From the NCBI GenBank assembly GCA_031976395.1, contig DALYLJ010000043.1, positions 1-19,866 on the forward strand: 19,866 nt of DNA, read 5' to 3'. Within the stretch, counting starts at the first letter, position 1; each line of letters opens with the position of its first letter. The translations under genes were made by a program, and so were the position numbers. Shown here one piece after another: positions 1 through 10,086 of the stretch. This DNA is from UBA11164 sp002420085 (GTDB lineage Bacteria; Pseudomonadota; Gammaproteobacteria; Xanthomonadales; Xanthomonadaceae). The notes beneath the pieces are model-generated. The model worked only from the letters and a program-made list of their open reading frames with translations, did not search any database and was not told the DNA's origin.

Positions 1-1
1 T

Positions 2-1201
2 GGCGCCGTGCGCGATCGTCTGCTCGGTCGTCCCGGCGGCGATCGCGACTGGGTGGTGGTCGGCGCCCGCCCGGACGACCTCCTGGCCCAGGGCTACAAA
101 CCGGTCGGACGTGACTTTCCGGTGTTCCTCCACCCACGGACCGGCGAGGAATATGCACTCGCCCGCACCGAACGCAAGAGCGGCCGTGGCTATCGCGGCT
201 TCGTCGTCGATGCCGACCCCAGCGTCACCCTCGAACAGGATCTGGCGCGCCGCGACCTGACCATCAATGCCATCGCCGAAGACGACCAGGGTCGGCTGAT
301 CGATCCATTCGACGGCGCAGCCGACATCCGCAACCGGGTGCTCCGGCACGTTTCCGATGCCTTCGTCGAAGATCCGGTCCGCCTGCTGCGCCTGGCTCGC
401 TTCGCCGCCCGCTTCGCCCTGCTCGGCTTCACCATCGCCGATGCCACCCTCGACCTGGCGCGTGCGATGGTCGCACGCGGTGAAATCGATCATCTGGTGC
501 CGGAACGAGTCTGGAACGAACTGCGCCGGACCCTGACCGAACCCAGCCCCTCGCACGGCCTGCGCCTGCTCCGGGACACCGGTGCCCTGGCCCGGCTGCT
601 GCCAGAACTGGACGCCCTCTACGGCATACCGCAAGCGGCCGACCAGCACCCGGAAATCGACACCGGCCAGCACATCGAACGGGTTCTCGACGCCGCAGCC
701 CGGATTGCCCCAGGCGATGCCCTGATCGGCTTCGCAGCCCTGCTGCACGACCTCGGCAAAGCGCTCACCCCGGCCAGCGAGTGGCCACGCCACATCGGCC
801 ACGAACAGCGTGGACTGGCACCGATCGCCGCCGTCTGCGACCGTTATCGCGTCCCCGGCGACTACCGCGAACTGGCCACCCTCGCCTGCCGCGAGCATCT
901 CAACATCCACCGTCTGGCCGAACTGCGGCCAACCAGCATCCACGACCTGATCGCCCGCTGCGACGGATTTCGTCGTCCCGAGCGGATCGAACAGTTGGCC
1001 AAGGTGTGCCAGGCCGACGCCCAGGGCCGGCTTGGTCGCGAAACCGAACCCTACCCACAGGCGGCCCTGCTGCGGTCGGCCCAGGCTGCCGCACGGGCGG
1101 TCGGCACCGCCGACATCGACACCCACGACCTGCGCGGCCCGAAGATCGGTGAACGTCTTCGGCAAGCCCGGATCAACGCGATCCGGGCTTGCCTGAACTG
1201 A
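2..1201 (+). CDS. cca: CCA-adding tRNA nucleotidyltransferase (5'-truncated by window edge)
   Basis: Adds or repairs the 3'-terminal CCA of tRNAs from CTP and ATP, in the cytoplasm. The reading frame is open at the window edge. The first full codons read GAVRD, matching the start of the class II nucleotidyltransferase domain (E. coli MKIYLVGGAVRD), so only about seven residues are missing. The visible 399 residues fit the roughly 410-residue bacterial enzyme. GDRDWVVVG supplies the metal-binding DxD pair, RRDLTINA and RLLRLARFAARF are the following family motifs, and ALLHDLGKAL near nt 740-766 with HIGHE is the HD domain, which in E. coli carries phosphatase and cyclic phosphodiesterase activity. 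The close match to the E. coli layout, including the HD domain, points to the single multifunctional enzyme rather than a split CC/A-adding pair. The TGA stop lies just past a perfect hairpin, and the gene converges on the minus-strand metallohydrolase. Confidence 0.96.
   Translation, partial: GAVRDRLLGRPGGDRDWVVVGARPDDLLAQGYKPVGRDFPVFLHPRTGEEYALARTERKSGRGYRGFVVDADPSVTLEQDLARRDLTINAIAEDDQGRLIDPFDGAADIRNRVLRHVSDAFVEDPVRLLRLARFAARFALLGFTIADATLDLARAMVARGEIDHLVPERVWNELRRTLTEPSPSHGLRLLRDTGALARLLPELDALYGIPQAADQHPEIDTGQHIERVLDAAARIAPGDALIGFAALLHDLGKALTPASEWPRHIGHEQRGLAPIAAVCDRYRVPGDYRELATLACREHLNIHRLAELRPTSIHDLIARCDGFRRPERIEQLAKVCQADAQGRLGRETEPYPQAALLRSAQAAARAVGTADIDTHDLRGPKIGERLRQARINAIRACLN
1161..1193. 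terminator. Perfect hairpin overlapping the 3' end of cca
   Basis: A 14-bp perfect inverted repeat has arms 1161-1174 (GGCAAGCCCGGATC) and 1180-1193, with a 5-nt loop (AACGC). It lies inside the last codons of cca, ending 5 nt before the stop codon. It sits between convergent genes, so it could stop transcription in both directions. No T-run follows on either strand, so canonical intrinsic termination is uncertain. It may instead protect the mRNA 3' end. Confidence 0.55.
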
Positions 1202-1245
1202 ATCGTCGGGATCGGCTGTCGCGTGTCCCCACGCTCGGTCGAAAC

Positions 1246-3054
1246 CTACTGCCAGAATATCCAGATCGGTGCCGACCACAGCACCGCGCCATCAGCCTGC
1301 ACCGCCCGCACGTAGTAGTACCAGCGCTGCCCGGAGGTCTTTCGCGGCAACGATACCGACAGGCTCGTGTTGGCCGTGATGCTGGCCTGGACCGCTGCCG
1401 CCGCACCCGGTGAACTGCTGGTGCCGGCCACCCCGCCCCAGATCTCGATCTTCTGCACGCCCTCACCATCCGGATCCAGCACCTTGGCGGTGACCGCGAT
1501 GCTCGGATTGGTGGTGTTGAACGAGGCGCCCATGACACTGGTGCCATTGGTGGTACGGAAGATCAATTGCGCGTTGCGATCCTCGGAGGCGTAGAACTGG
1601 CGGGCATTGATCGCCGCCAGCAACGCCGCCTGATTGAAGGTGGTGCCGTTCGGAATCAGTGCCACCGTCCGATTCGGCGTGGAGGTACCGAAGTTCCAGC
1701 AATGATTGTCCTGCTGCGCCTCCGGCGCCACCTGCCAGCCGGCCGCCAGTGCCTGCTTGAACCGTGCATCGTAGCGGGTGCCACCCGGTGTGAACGTGGT
1801 CGAGGTCGAGAACGCCGGGCCGGACACCAGGGCAATGCCACGCATCACCGCATCACCGTTGCTGGTCCGCGTGAAGCTGCCGAAGTCGGTGGACGCCGGA
1901 TGGTTGAAGGTGCCGAAGGAACCACCGCTCGGCTGATTGTTCTTGATCGCCGTGTACAGCGCCGGATAATCCGACTGGGGTGTCAGCACATGGTTGGGCT
2001 CACTGCTCCAGGCCATCAGCTTGGACTGGTTGTAGATGTTGACGTGGCCACCGCCGCTGATCACGCCCCACTCCATCCCGAACAGAGCCACGAAGCTGCC
2101 GGCCACGGTCGAAGAGATGGCGTTGTTGAAACCGGCCGTGTAACGATCGCGAACGCCCTGTGCGGTGCAGGTCGGACAGGCTTCCTGCATCAGATGGTTG
2201 TGCTCGACCACTGCCAGGAAGTCCAGGCCGGCGGTGTTGCGGGCATAGGACCAGGCATCGACCGGACGGGCGCCACCGGCCACCCCATGACGGCCGGACG
2301 TGCAATCGCTGACCGGCATGCCACCATCGCTCCAGTTGCTGTGTGCGTGGGTCGAGCCGAAATAGAACCGATACCCGAAATCGGGATCCAGCGAGCCGGC
2401 ACTCTGGATGCCGATGCTGGCCGCCGACCTGGTGTCGAACTGGCTGTCGTAATAGCCATCGCGATCGACCACCACCGCGACCGGTGAACCGCTCGCCCGC
2501 ACGCCGACTCCAGCCGCATCCAATGCCACATCCGGCTCGCCGAAACCATCGGCATGGATGTCCGACGACGCCCTGTCGGAAATCATCGCCCCGGCATCGC
2601 CTGCCTGTGCTGCTGCCAGCCGAGCCAGAACGGGATTCGTCTGACCCTGCTCATGGACATCGGTGATCAGTTCGACGACATACTCGCCATCCGCAACCGG
2701 CTTGCCGGACCGACCGCGACCATCCCAGATGAAGCCCAGTTCGGCGGTCTGGCCGGGCACCACCGGGGTGGCACCGGATTCGCTGTAGACCAGAACTCCG
2801 GTTGTCGCCGAACGAACCTCCAGGCGGTACTTCGCCAGCGCTCGACTGCGCAGTTCCGGCGCCTCGATCGCTGCCATGATCAGGGTATCGGCTCGCTCAG
2901 GCACCGCCGGATTGATGATGTAGGGGTGCGCCGTCAGATAGACCCCTGCCGAACCATGGCAATCCTCGCCGTGGCCGGCATGGCCGGCATGCTCCCCCGC
3001 CCACACCCCGCCGGCTGCCAGCCAGGCCAGTACAACACTCGCAACTCTCGACAT
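1246..3054 (-). CDS. Exported PHP-fold metallohydrolase, CehA/McbA-like
   Basis: Probable metal-dependent hydrolase of the PHP superfamily, 602 residues. Substrate unknown. The start at 3054 was chosen because AAGGGGAG lies just upstream and the product then opens with a signal peptide (MSRVASVVLAWLAAGGVWA, cleavage near residue 19); the frame is open to 3102 but that extension looks non-coding. The mature protein begins with a His-rich stretch (HAGHAGHGEDCH, 22-33). Residues about 75-140 contain WDGRGRSGKPVADGEY, like FlgD-type Ig folds. Metal-ligand candidates follow in PHP order: THAHSNWSDG (H236, H238, D243), VEHNH (E284, H285, H287), GMEWG (E328), GGGH (H337), FNHP (H385) and DNH (D449, H451). 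The C-terminal 100 residues look like a beta-sandwich (WYYYVRAV). Known CehA and McbA hydrolyse carbaryl-type carbamates, but similarity at this level cannot assign a substrate. The neighbouring exported hydrolase is on the same strand but about 480 bp away. Confidence 0.8.
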   Translation of the reverse strand: MSRVASVVLAWLAAGGVWAGEHAGHAGHGEDCHGSAGVYLTAHPYIINPAVPERADTLIMAAIEAPELRSRALAKYRLEVRSATTGVLVYSESGATPVVPGQTAELGFIWDGRGRSGKPVADGEYVVELITDVHEQGQTNPVLARLAAAQAGDAGAMISDRASSDIHADGFGEPDVALDAAGVGVRASGSPVAVVVDRDGYYDSQFDTRSAASIGIQSAGSLDPDFGYRFYFGSTHAHSNWSDGGMPVSDCTSGRHGVAGGARPVDAWSYARNTAGLDFLAVVEHNHLMQEACPTCTAQGVRDRYTAGFNNAISSTVAGSFVALFGMEWGVISGGGHVNIYNQSKLMAWSSEPNHVLTPQSDYPALYTAIKNNQPSGGSFGTFNHPASTDFGSFTRTSNGDAVMRGIALVSGPAFSTSTTFTPGGTRYDARFKQALAAGWQVAPEAQQDNHCWNFGTSTPNRTVALIPNGTTFNQAALLAAINARQFYASEDRNAQLIFRTTNGTSVMGASFNTTNPSIAVTAKVLDPDGEGVQKIEIWGGVAGTSSSPGAAAAVQASITANTSLSVSLPRKTSGQRWYYYVRAVQADGAVLWSAPIWIFWQ

Positions 3055-3535
3055 TTCGTTTCTCCCCTTGAAGTGATGATCCGTCATCGGGACACGACCC
3101 AAACCACCGCCACGCGCGTCCGGCGGCTGCCACCGATGAGGGTGATGACATGCGTGACCAAGCCCCGCCCCGGCAGCCGAGCACGGGTGTACTCGGTGGC
3201 CGCATCAGCGGAAGCCAGCCTCGCATGCGTTGGTTTCACTACGACGACCACCTGCTGCGGTCGTCCCCCTTGCCCAGCGGCCTGCGTTCCCCTCGCACGC
3301 CTGACTCTCCGGTTCTACTGGGCCGTGGCTCCCCACGTCAGCACAGGATACGCCGACTGCGGGCCAGTGATTGAATCGGTGCCGGAGGTCGTCAACGAAG
3401 ATCCCGGTTCGATCATGGTGCGGACGGGACGTGTGCGCCAACGGTCCGCATGCCTGATCGTCCGTGCCTGACCGATCGAACGGCCAGGCACGGACAGGGT
3501 GCGGCGATCAGAACGGGTCGATCAGGGCTGATCGA
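3055..3535. other. Intergenic region between the two exported hydrolase genes
   Basis: No convincing gene: the open frames here lack ribosome sites and recognisable domains. It holds the leader of the minus-strand metallohydrolase, with a small inverted repeat GATGA-TCCG-TCATC at 3075-3088, about 20 bp from that start. A 7-bp stem with a 9-nt loop lies at 3243-3265 (GACGACC/GGTCGTC). The terminator of the upstream hydrolase is at 3460-3495. I compared the region with glycine, ZTP and cobalamin riboswitch consensus features from memory and found no match. Confidence 0.6.
3460..3495 (-). terminator. Terminator-like hairpin after the serine hydrolase gene
   Basis: Arms 3460-3474 and 3481-3495 form a 15-bp stem around a 6-nt loop, about 40 nt past the minus-strand stop at 3536. 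On the minus-strand RNA every position pairs, one as G-U. On the plus strand the same position is an A-C mismatch. This asymmetry fits a hairpin maintained for minus-strand transcripts. No clear U-run follows, so factor-independent termination is not certain. Confidence 0.55.
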
Positions 3536-5401
3536 TCAGAACAGATCGATGTTCGGCCAATTCGACACCTCTTCAACGATGGCGTTGAGCATGGCGTTCA
3601 TCTCTTGGGTGCTGCCATTGGAGGTGTTGGCGCTGGCGGCGAAGCCGAAGCCATCGCTGCGACGCCGATAGACCGACATCGTGCCGCTCATTTCGCCGTA
3701 ATGGGCATAACTCGTGCTGAGCGTGGTTTCGTGCCGCATGAACCGCAGCAGGTCGATCGAGGTCGCGATCCAACCACCGTGCGAGTCGAAGCGCTGCGGT
3801 TTGACGCTGGAATAGGCGCCGCTGCCGTAGTATTTGACCTCCTTCGGCTTGCGGTCGGCTTCCTTGTCGCCGCCGATGACCATGCCACTGGCGCCGGCCG
3901 GCGTGAGAATGGCGTCACGAACATAGCTCTCGTAACTCTTGCCGCTGCGCGCTTCGATGACCCGACCGAGCAGGCAGTAGCCGAAGTTGGAGTACATGTC
4001 ATTGGTGTCGGGGTCGTTGTCTGGATCGTAGTTCATCGTGCCTGGGTCGTAGCCCAACGGGTAGTTGGCCAATGTCCATTCGATCAGGCCCTTGTGGTCG
4101 GTGCCGCTGTAACTGAACATCGGGTCGCTGCGCTTGCCGTCCTTGTTGACATTGACCCAGCCGCCGCGATGCCGGATCAGGTGATCGACGGTGATGTCGT
4201 CGATCTTGGTGTTGTTCGATGGTGTCGAGAACTGGCTGCCCAGTACGCTGTTGGCTCCGAACACCTTGGAGTCCGATTGCAGACTGGTGTCCTGAATCAG
4301 CTTGATCGTCGCGACATGGGTGATCGGCTTGGAGACGCTGGCGATGCGGAAGCGGTGGCCGGGACCGACCGGCTCGTTCTTCTCCTTGTCGGCCAGGCCA
4401 TAGCCGGCGGCGAACACCAGTTTCTTGTTCCGGCTGATGGCGATCGACAGGCCAGGGATGTCGTTGGCCTGCATGTAAGCCTTGACCTTGCTGTCGATCA
4501 GCGCCAGATCCTTGGCCTTGAACGCGGTGTTCTGCCACACGCCGTTGAAGCGCACCCCCGTACTGGAGTTGAACGCTTCGATGTACTGCGGCTCCCAGCT
4601 CTGGTAGCGGAAGTTGTCGAATACGGTCTGGTAGTACACGGAACGAATGCCGTGGCGTGCCGCCCACTGCGGGCCACTGGCCTTGGTCCAGATCGCGGCA
4701 TAGCGGTCGCTGTCGCCTTGTCGGTAGCCACTGACCACCTTGAGCCGATAGCCCTGCTTGGCAAAGTCATCGAATGCCTTCTGGTACTGGGCGCTGGTCA
4801 GGCCATGGCGCGCGACCCAGGCCGGCCCACCCTTCTCGAAGATCGCGGCGAACCGGGGGGTGCCATCCAGATCGAAGGCACTGACGTGGCTCAAGGCATA
4901 GCCCTGCTTGGACAGGTCATTGACGGCGGTCTGATACTGCTGGGCGGTCAGGCCGTGCCGTGCCTGCCAGGCGGGGCCGGTGGACTTGTCCCAGATCGCC
5001 GCGTAGTACGGCTTGCCGGCGACCGCGTAGCCGTTGACGTGGCGCAACCGGTAACCCTGTTTGGCGAGGTCGTTGAACGTGCTCTGATAGTTGTCCGAAG
5101 TGAGCCCGTGACGCGCGGTCCAGGCGGGACCAGACTGCTTCTGCCACAGGGCCGCATAGCGCGCACCACCGCCACTCTCGTAGCCGGAGACCGTCACCAG
5201 ACGGAAGCCCTGCTGGCCGTAGGTGTCGAACGCCTGCTGGTACTGGGCGCCACTCAGGCCGTGGCGGGCGACCCAGTCGGCCGCGCTGGCGGGCAGGGCG
5301 GAGAGCACGGTAAGACCGGCGATGAGCCACGCCGCAGCACGTGCCCTGCGGTACGGCGTGTTCGCTGGCCGGGGTGTGGTTTGTTCGATGATGCTGTTCA
5401 T
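3536..5401 (-). CDS. Exported serine hydrolase: five tandem repeats plus beta-lactamase-fold domain
   Basis: A 621-residue exported enzyme. The start at 5401 is preceded by AGAGGA at suitable spacing and followed by a signal peptide (hydrophobic AAAWLIAGLTVLSALPASA, cleavage near residue 40). Residues about 43-292 hold five repeats of 50-51 residues, each opening W-x-ARHGLT, with YQ...F/V, KQGYRL and RYAAIW positions. This matches the bacterial tandem repeat domain 1 type (BTRD1, as I recall it). Residues about 296-620 form a class C beta-lactamase/esterase domain with ASVSK (nucleophile S355, K358), YSN (470-472) and HYG (567-569) in the usual order. The same architecture occurs in fungal polyglycine hydrolases, which cut glycine-rich linkers of plant chitinases, so a protease on low-complexity protein linkers is the best guess. 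A peptidase, esterase or D-aminopeptidase role cannot be excluded. A hairpin terminator follows the gene, and a 16-bp tandem repeat lies about 130 bp upstream. Confidence 0.85.
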   Translation of the reverse strand: MNSIIEQTTPRPANTPYRRARAAAWLIAGLTVLSALPASAADWVARHGLSGAQYQQAFDTYGQQGFRLVTVSGYESGGGARYAALWQKQSGPAWTARHGLTSDNYQSTFNDLAKQGYRLRHVNGYAVAGKPYYAAIWDKSTGPAWQARHGLTAQQYQTAVNDLSKQGYALSHVSAFDLDGTPRFAAIFEKGGPAWVARHGLTSAQYQKAFDDFAKQGYRLKVVSGYRQGDSDRYAAIWTKASGPQWAARHGIRSVYYQTVFDNFRYQSWEPQYIEAFNSSTGVRFNGVWQNTAFKAKDLALIDSKVKAYMQANDIPGLSIAISRNKKLVFAAGYGLADKEKNEPVGPGHRFRIASVSKPITHVATIKLIQDTSLQSDSKVFGANSVLGSQFSTPSNNTKIDDITVDHLIRHRGGWVNVNKDGKRSDPMFSYSGTDHKGLIEWTLANYPLGYDPGTMNYDPDNDPDTNDMYSNFGYCLLGRVIEARSGKSYESYVRDAILTPAGASGMVIGGDKEADRKPKEVKYYGSGAYSSVKPQRFDSHGGWIATSIDLLRFMRHETTLSTSYAHYGEMSGTMSVYRRRSDGFGFAASANTSNGSTQEMNAMLNAIVEEVSNWPNIDLF

Positions 5402-5530
5402 GTGGTGTCCTCTACGAAAGATGTGGATCGATCACGGCTGCGGCTCCGTGAATGCGTTGACCGCAGGTCCGCTTGCCCATCAAGTCGCAGAATCCGCCTG
5501 AAACCCGCCAAGGTCCGCGCATCACATTCG

Positions 5531-5565
5531 GTGCCCCGATCCAGGGGTGCCCCGATCCAGGGGTG
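5531..5565. repeat. Two tandem copies of a 16-bp unit
   Basis: The unit GTGCCCCGATCCAGGG occurs at 5531-5546 and is repeated exactly at 5547-5562, followed by GTG. Each copy contains CCCC-GATCCA-GGGG, a short inverted repeat. The pair lies 130-165 bp upstream of the minus-strand serine hydrolase start, so paired regulator binding sites are possible. A chance local duplication is equally possible. Confidence 0.75.
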
Positions 5566-5859
5566 AATGATCGGCCTGCTCGCTGCGGGGCGTCGGCACT
5601 TGCGCGGCAATCCCGTCACGGCCCCGGTTGACCGGCTCGGCACGGGGTCTGGCCGGGCCGTCCCCGTGTCGGTTCTATCTGACCGCTACCAGGGCCGGCT
5701 GGCGTTTCTCTGCCTGGGGCAGGCTGAAAGCCTGAAGCCTGAATAAATCCTGAAAAGCCATCGGCCACTCGTCGCTTGGGTGGCGGCTTCGGACCGGCTT
5801 TCGCGACTACCCGCTGCGAGTCGCCCATGACTCGCCGCCACCACGGCGGTCAGCCAACC

Positions 5860-5877
5860 CATCACCATCACCATCAC
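5860..5877. repeat. CATCAC hexamer microsatellite
   Basis: Three uninterrupted CATCAC copies, followed by CAACAT. The repeat lies just upstream of a ribosome-site-like GGAG and an ATG at 5897. Three copies are too few to claim phase variation. Confidence 0.6.
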
Positions 5878-5896
5878 CAACATCCAGGAGTCCACC

Positions 5897-6054
5897 ATGT
5901 TCAGCACCACCCGTATCCCGTCCGCTGTCTTCTCGCAGCCGACATTCCTCCGCACGGTCGCCGTGTCGGTCCTCCATGCACGCATCGATGGCCCTGGCCA
6001 TGGCGACCCCGGCCAGGATCCCGAGGAAACGCCGACGCGAACGGCACGGACCTG
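5897..6054 (+). pseudogene. Possible broken start of a secreted-protein gene
   Basis: The ATG at 5897 follows CAGGAGTCCACC, a good ribosome site on the plus strand. The frame runs 52 codons to TGA: MFSTTRIPSAVF... then FLRTVAVSVLHA. A shift into the +1 frame after that point gives ASMALAMATPA, so the two frames together read like one signal peptide with a frameshift inside it. Downstream no frame gives a plausible mature protein. This may be the remnant of a deleted exported-protein gene, or a chance arrangement. No family is recognised. Confidence 0.25.
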
Positions 6055-6227
6055 ATGCTGGGGTAACGGCCAAGGCGACCGAGCACAGCGCGGTGTGGGC
6101 CGTCCGGGGTGGCCGCAACGAGCGTCCGGCCACTGCGGCATGTGCTTCGACCCGAGGGCCAACCCGCTGGATGGCGCCGAGACGGCTGGCCATCCAACCG
6201 GCACGTCGAGCGGAATGATGTGCGGCC

Positions 6228-9007
<2,780 letters not shown>

Positions 9008-9011
<4 letters not shown>

Positions 9012-9562
9012 TCCAGCGCCTTTTGCAGCCAGGCGCGGGCACGCATCCAGTCGCGCTGGACCGTGCGCAGCGAACTGCCCAGCGCCAGGGCGGTCTCTTC
9101 CTCGGTCAATCCGGCGAAGTACCGGCACTCGACCACCCGTGCCAGCCGCTCGTTGAATTCGGCCAGCGCCTGCACGGCATCATTGACGGCAAGCACCTGT
9201 CGCGCCTGGCCATCGGCATCGGCGATATTGGTGTCAAGGGTGACTCTGACCGCATCGCCGCCGCGCTTGAGGGCATGCCTTCGACGGGCATCATCGACCA
9301 GGATGCGGCGCATGGCACGTGCGCAGACGGCGTAGAAGTGGCCACGATCCTGCCAGTCCACACCGTGCTCATCGACCATCTGGAGATAGGCTTCCTGGAC
9401 CAGCGCGGTCGTGTCCAAGGTCTGTCGGCGGTGTCCATCGCGGGCGATCTGGCCACGGGCGATCGCGCGCAGACGGGCATAGACCAGTGGCACCATCTCG
9501 TCGAATGCATCGCGATCGCCCTGGTGGTGCCGTTGCAACAGCCGGGTGATGTCGCTGTCCAT
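9008..9562 (-). CDS. ECF RNA polymerase sigma factor, Ser/Thr-kinase-linked type
   Basis: Directs RNA polymerase to a private set of promoters. It has 184 residues, starting at ATG 9562 behind GAGGGTAGG. The frame stays open upstream but that sequence is not protein-like. Region 2 spans about 5-95 (PLVYARLRAIARGQI, then TALVQEAYL at 52-60 and AMRRILVDDARRR). Region 4 spans about 130-182 with a helix-turn-helix (TEEETALALGSS, then RTVQRDW). It resembles the family often annotated as TIGR02999/sigma70_ECF. No anti-sigma gene is adjacent; the next gene, overlapping by 4 nt, is a membrane kinase. In region 2.2, where many ECF factors have an acidic DAED motif, this one reads DTTAL (T51, T52), as in sigma factors activated by phosphorylation such as Vibrio EcfP. 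This suggests that the downstream kinase controls it; a direct test is lacking. Confidence 0.93.
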
Positions 9563-9795
9563 GGACCTACCCTCAGACGTTCCTGGATCGAGCCGGGCGC
9601 GCTGGATCGCCAGCGTGCCGGCGTGCAACGGGCATGCGGTCGGAACGGACGACGGCCCCGCCCAGCCGGCATGCCTGCCCTTGCCTTGCATCGATTCGAT
9701 CTGGCGCCATTTGCGACCTCGACCCGCCCTGCCAGTGTGCGATGGCCATCCATGCGGGTCGGGCGAGGCAACAGCCCCGACACCGCTCCGCTCCA

Positions 9796-9823
9796 AGCAT
9801 ACGCGCCCGTGCCGTACAGGCAA
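9796..9823 (-). promoter_or_regulatory. Candidate sigma-70-type promoter of the sigma-kinase operon
   Basis: On the minus strand TTGCCT (9823-9818) and TATGCT (9801-9796) are 16 bp apart, close to -35 and -10 consensus. Transcription would begin near 9789, leaving a leader of about 225 nt before the ATG at 9562. Recognised by eye only. Confidence 0.35.
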
Positions 9824-10086
9824 GCGCATGGCCATCGGCCAGCATGTCGGTGTGCCGGCTGTGCCGACACCACGGTCGGGCACGCTTGAAGGAGGGGTGG
9901 ATCGGAACCGCGACCGAAGGCGAGGTTGCGGGTCGGAACGCGACCTCGGGGGGTCGGTACCCGCGATCGACATCGACGATTGCCACTGGCTCGACCTTGC
10001 CACACGCGATCGTCATGGCAGCCTCGCAGGGCCTGTGCATTCGTATTCAGCTACGGGCTTCCGAAAACGCGCCCATGCAGCCGCGC

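Larger units (their letters stand above)
5402..6227. other. Long intergenic region without a convincing intact gene
   Basis: These 826 bp separate two minus-strand genes. They should contain the promoter of the serine hydrolase (right to left from about 5700) and the 3' end of the kinase transcript. Visible elements are a 16-bp tandem repeat at 5531-5565, repeated CCTGAA-like words at about 5723-5755, a CATCAC repeat at 5860-5877, a possible broken plus-strand gene start at 5897, and an 8-bp inverted repeat (TGGATGGC/GCCATCCA, 6168-6175 and 6189-6196) about 30 bp past the kinase stop that could help end its transcript. The open frames on both strands read as low-complexity Arg/Pro/Ala sequence typical of non-coding high-GC DNA. 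Confidence 0.6.

Noticed and set aside
1567..2487. A 306-residue plus-strand open frame opposite the metallohydrolase
   Set aside because: It is antisense to a gene with a clear signal peptide and active-site motifs, and its product is Gly/Arg/His-rich with no domain: a high-GC shadow.
3200..3330. Possible riboswitch on the minus strand upstream of the metallohydrolase (words like CCGCTGGGCA and GGAGAG)
   Set aside because: Single words resemble ZTP and glycine riboswitches, but the conserved partner segments are missing and the downstream gene does not fit either class.
3464..5566. A 700-residue plus-strand open frame opposite the serine hydrolase
   Set aside because: It mirrors the minus-strand gene, has no ribosome site and no recognisable motif. 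Its internal repetition only reflects the tandem repeats of the real gene.
5860..5883. Phase-variable microsatellite controlling the ATG at 5897
   Set aside because: Only three CATCAC units, too few for frequent slippage, and no intact gene follows.
5686..6204. A 172-residue minus-strand open frame containing a hydrophobic MLVMVMVMGWL stretch
   Set aside because: The hydrophobic run is simply the translation of the CATCAC repeat, no ribosome site precedes an ATG there, and the rest is Arg/Pro/Ser-rich.
9563..10003. Longer N-terminus for the sigma factor from the open frame upstream
   Set aside because: The extension reads as Arg/Ser/Pro-rich noise, and the ATG at 9562 has a good ribosome site and gives the normal ECF length.
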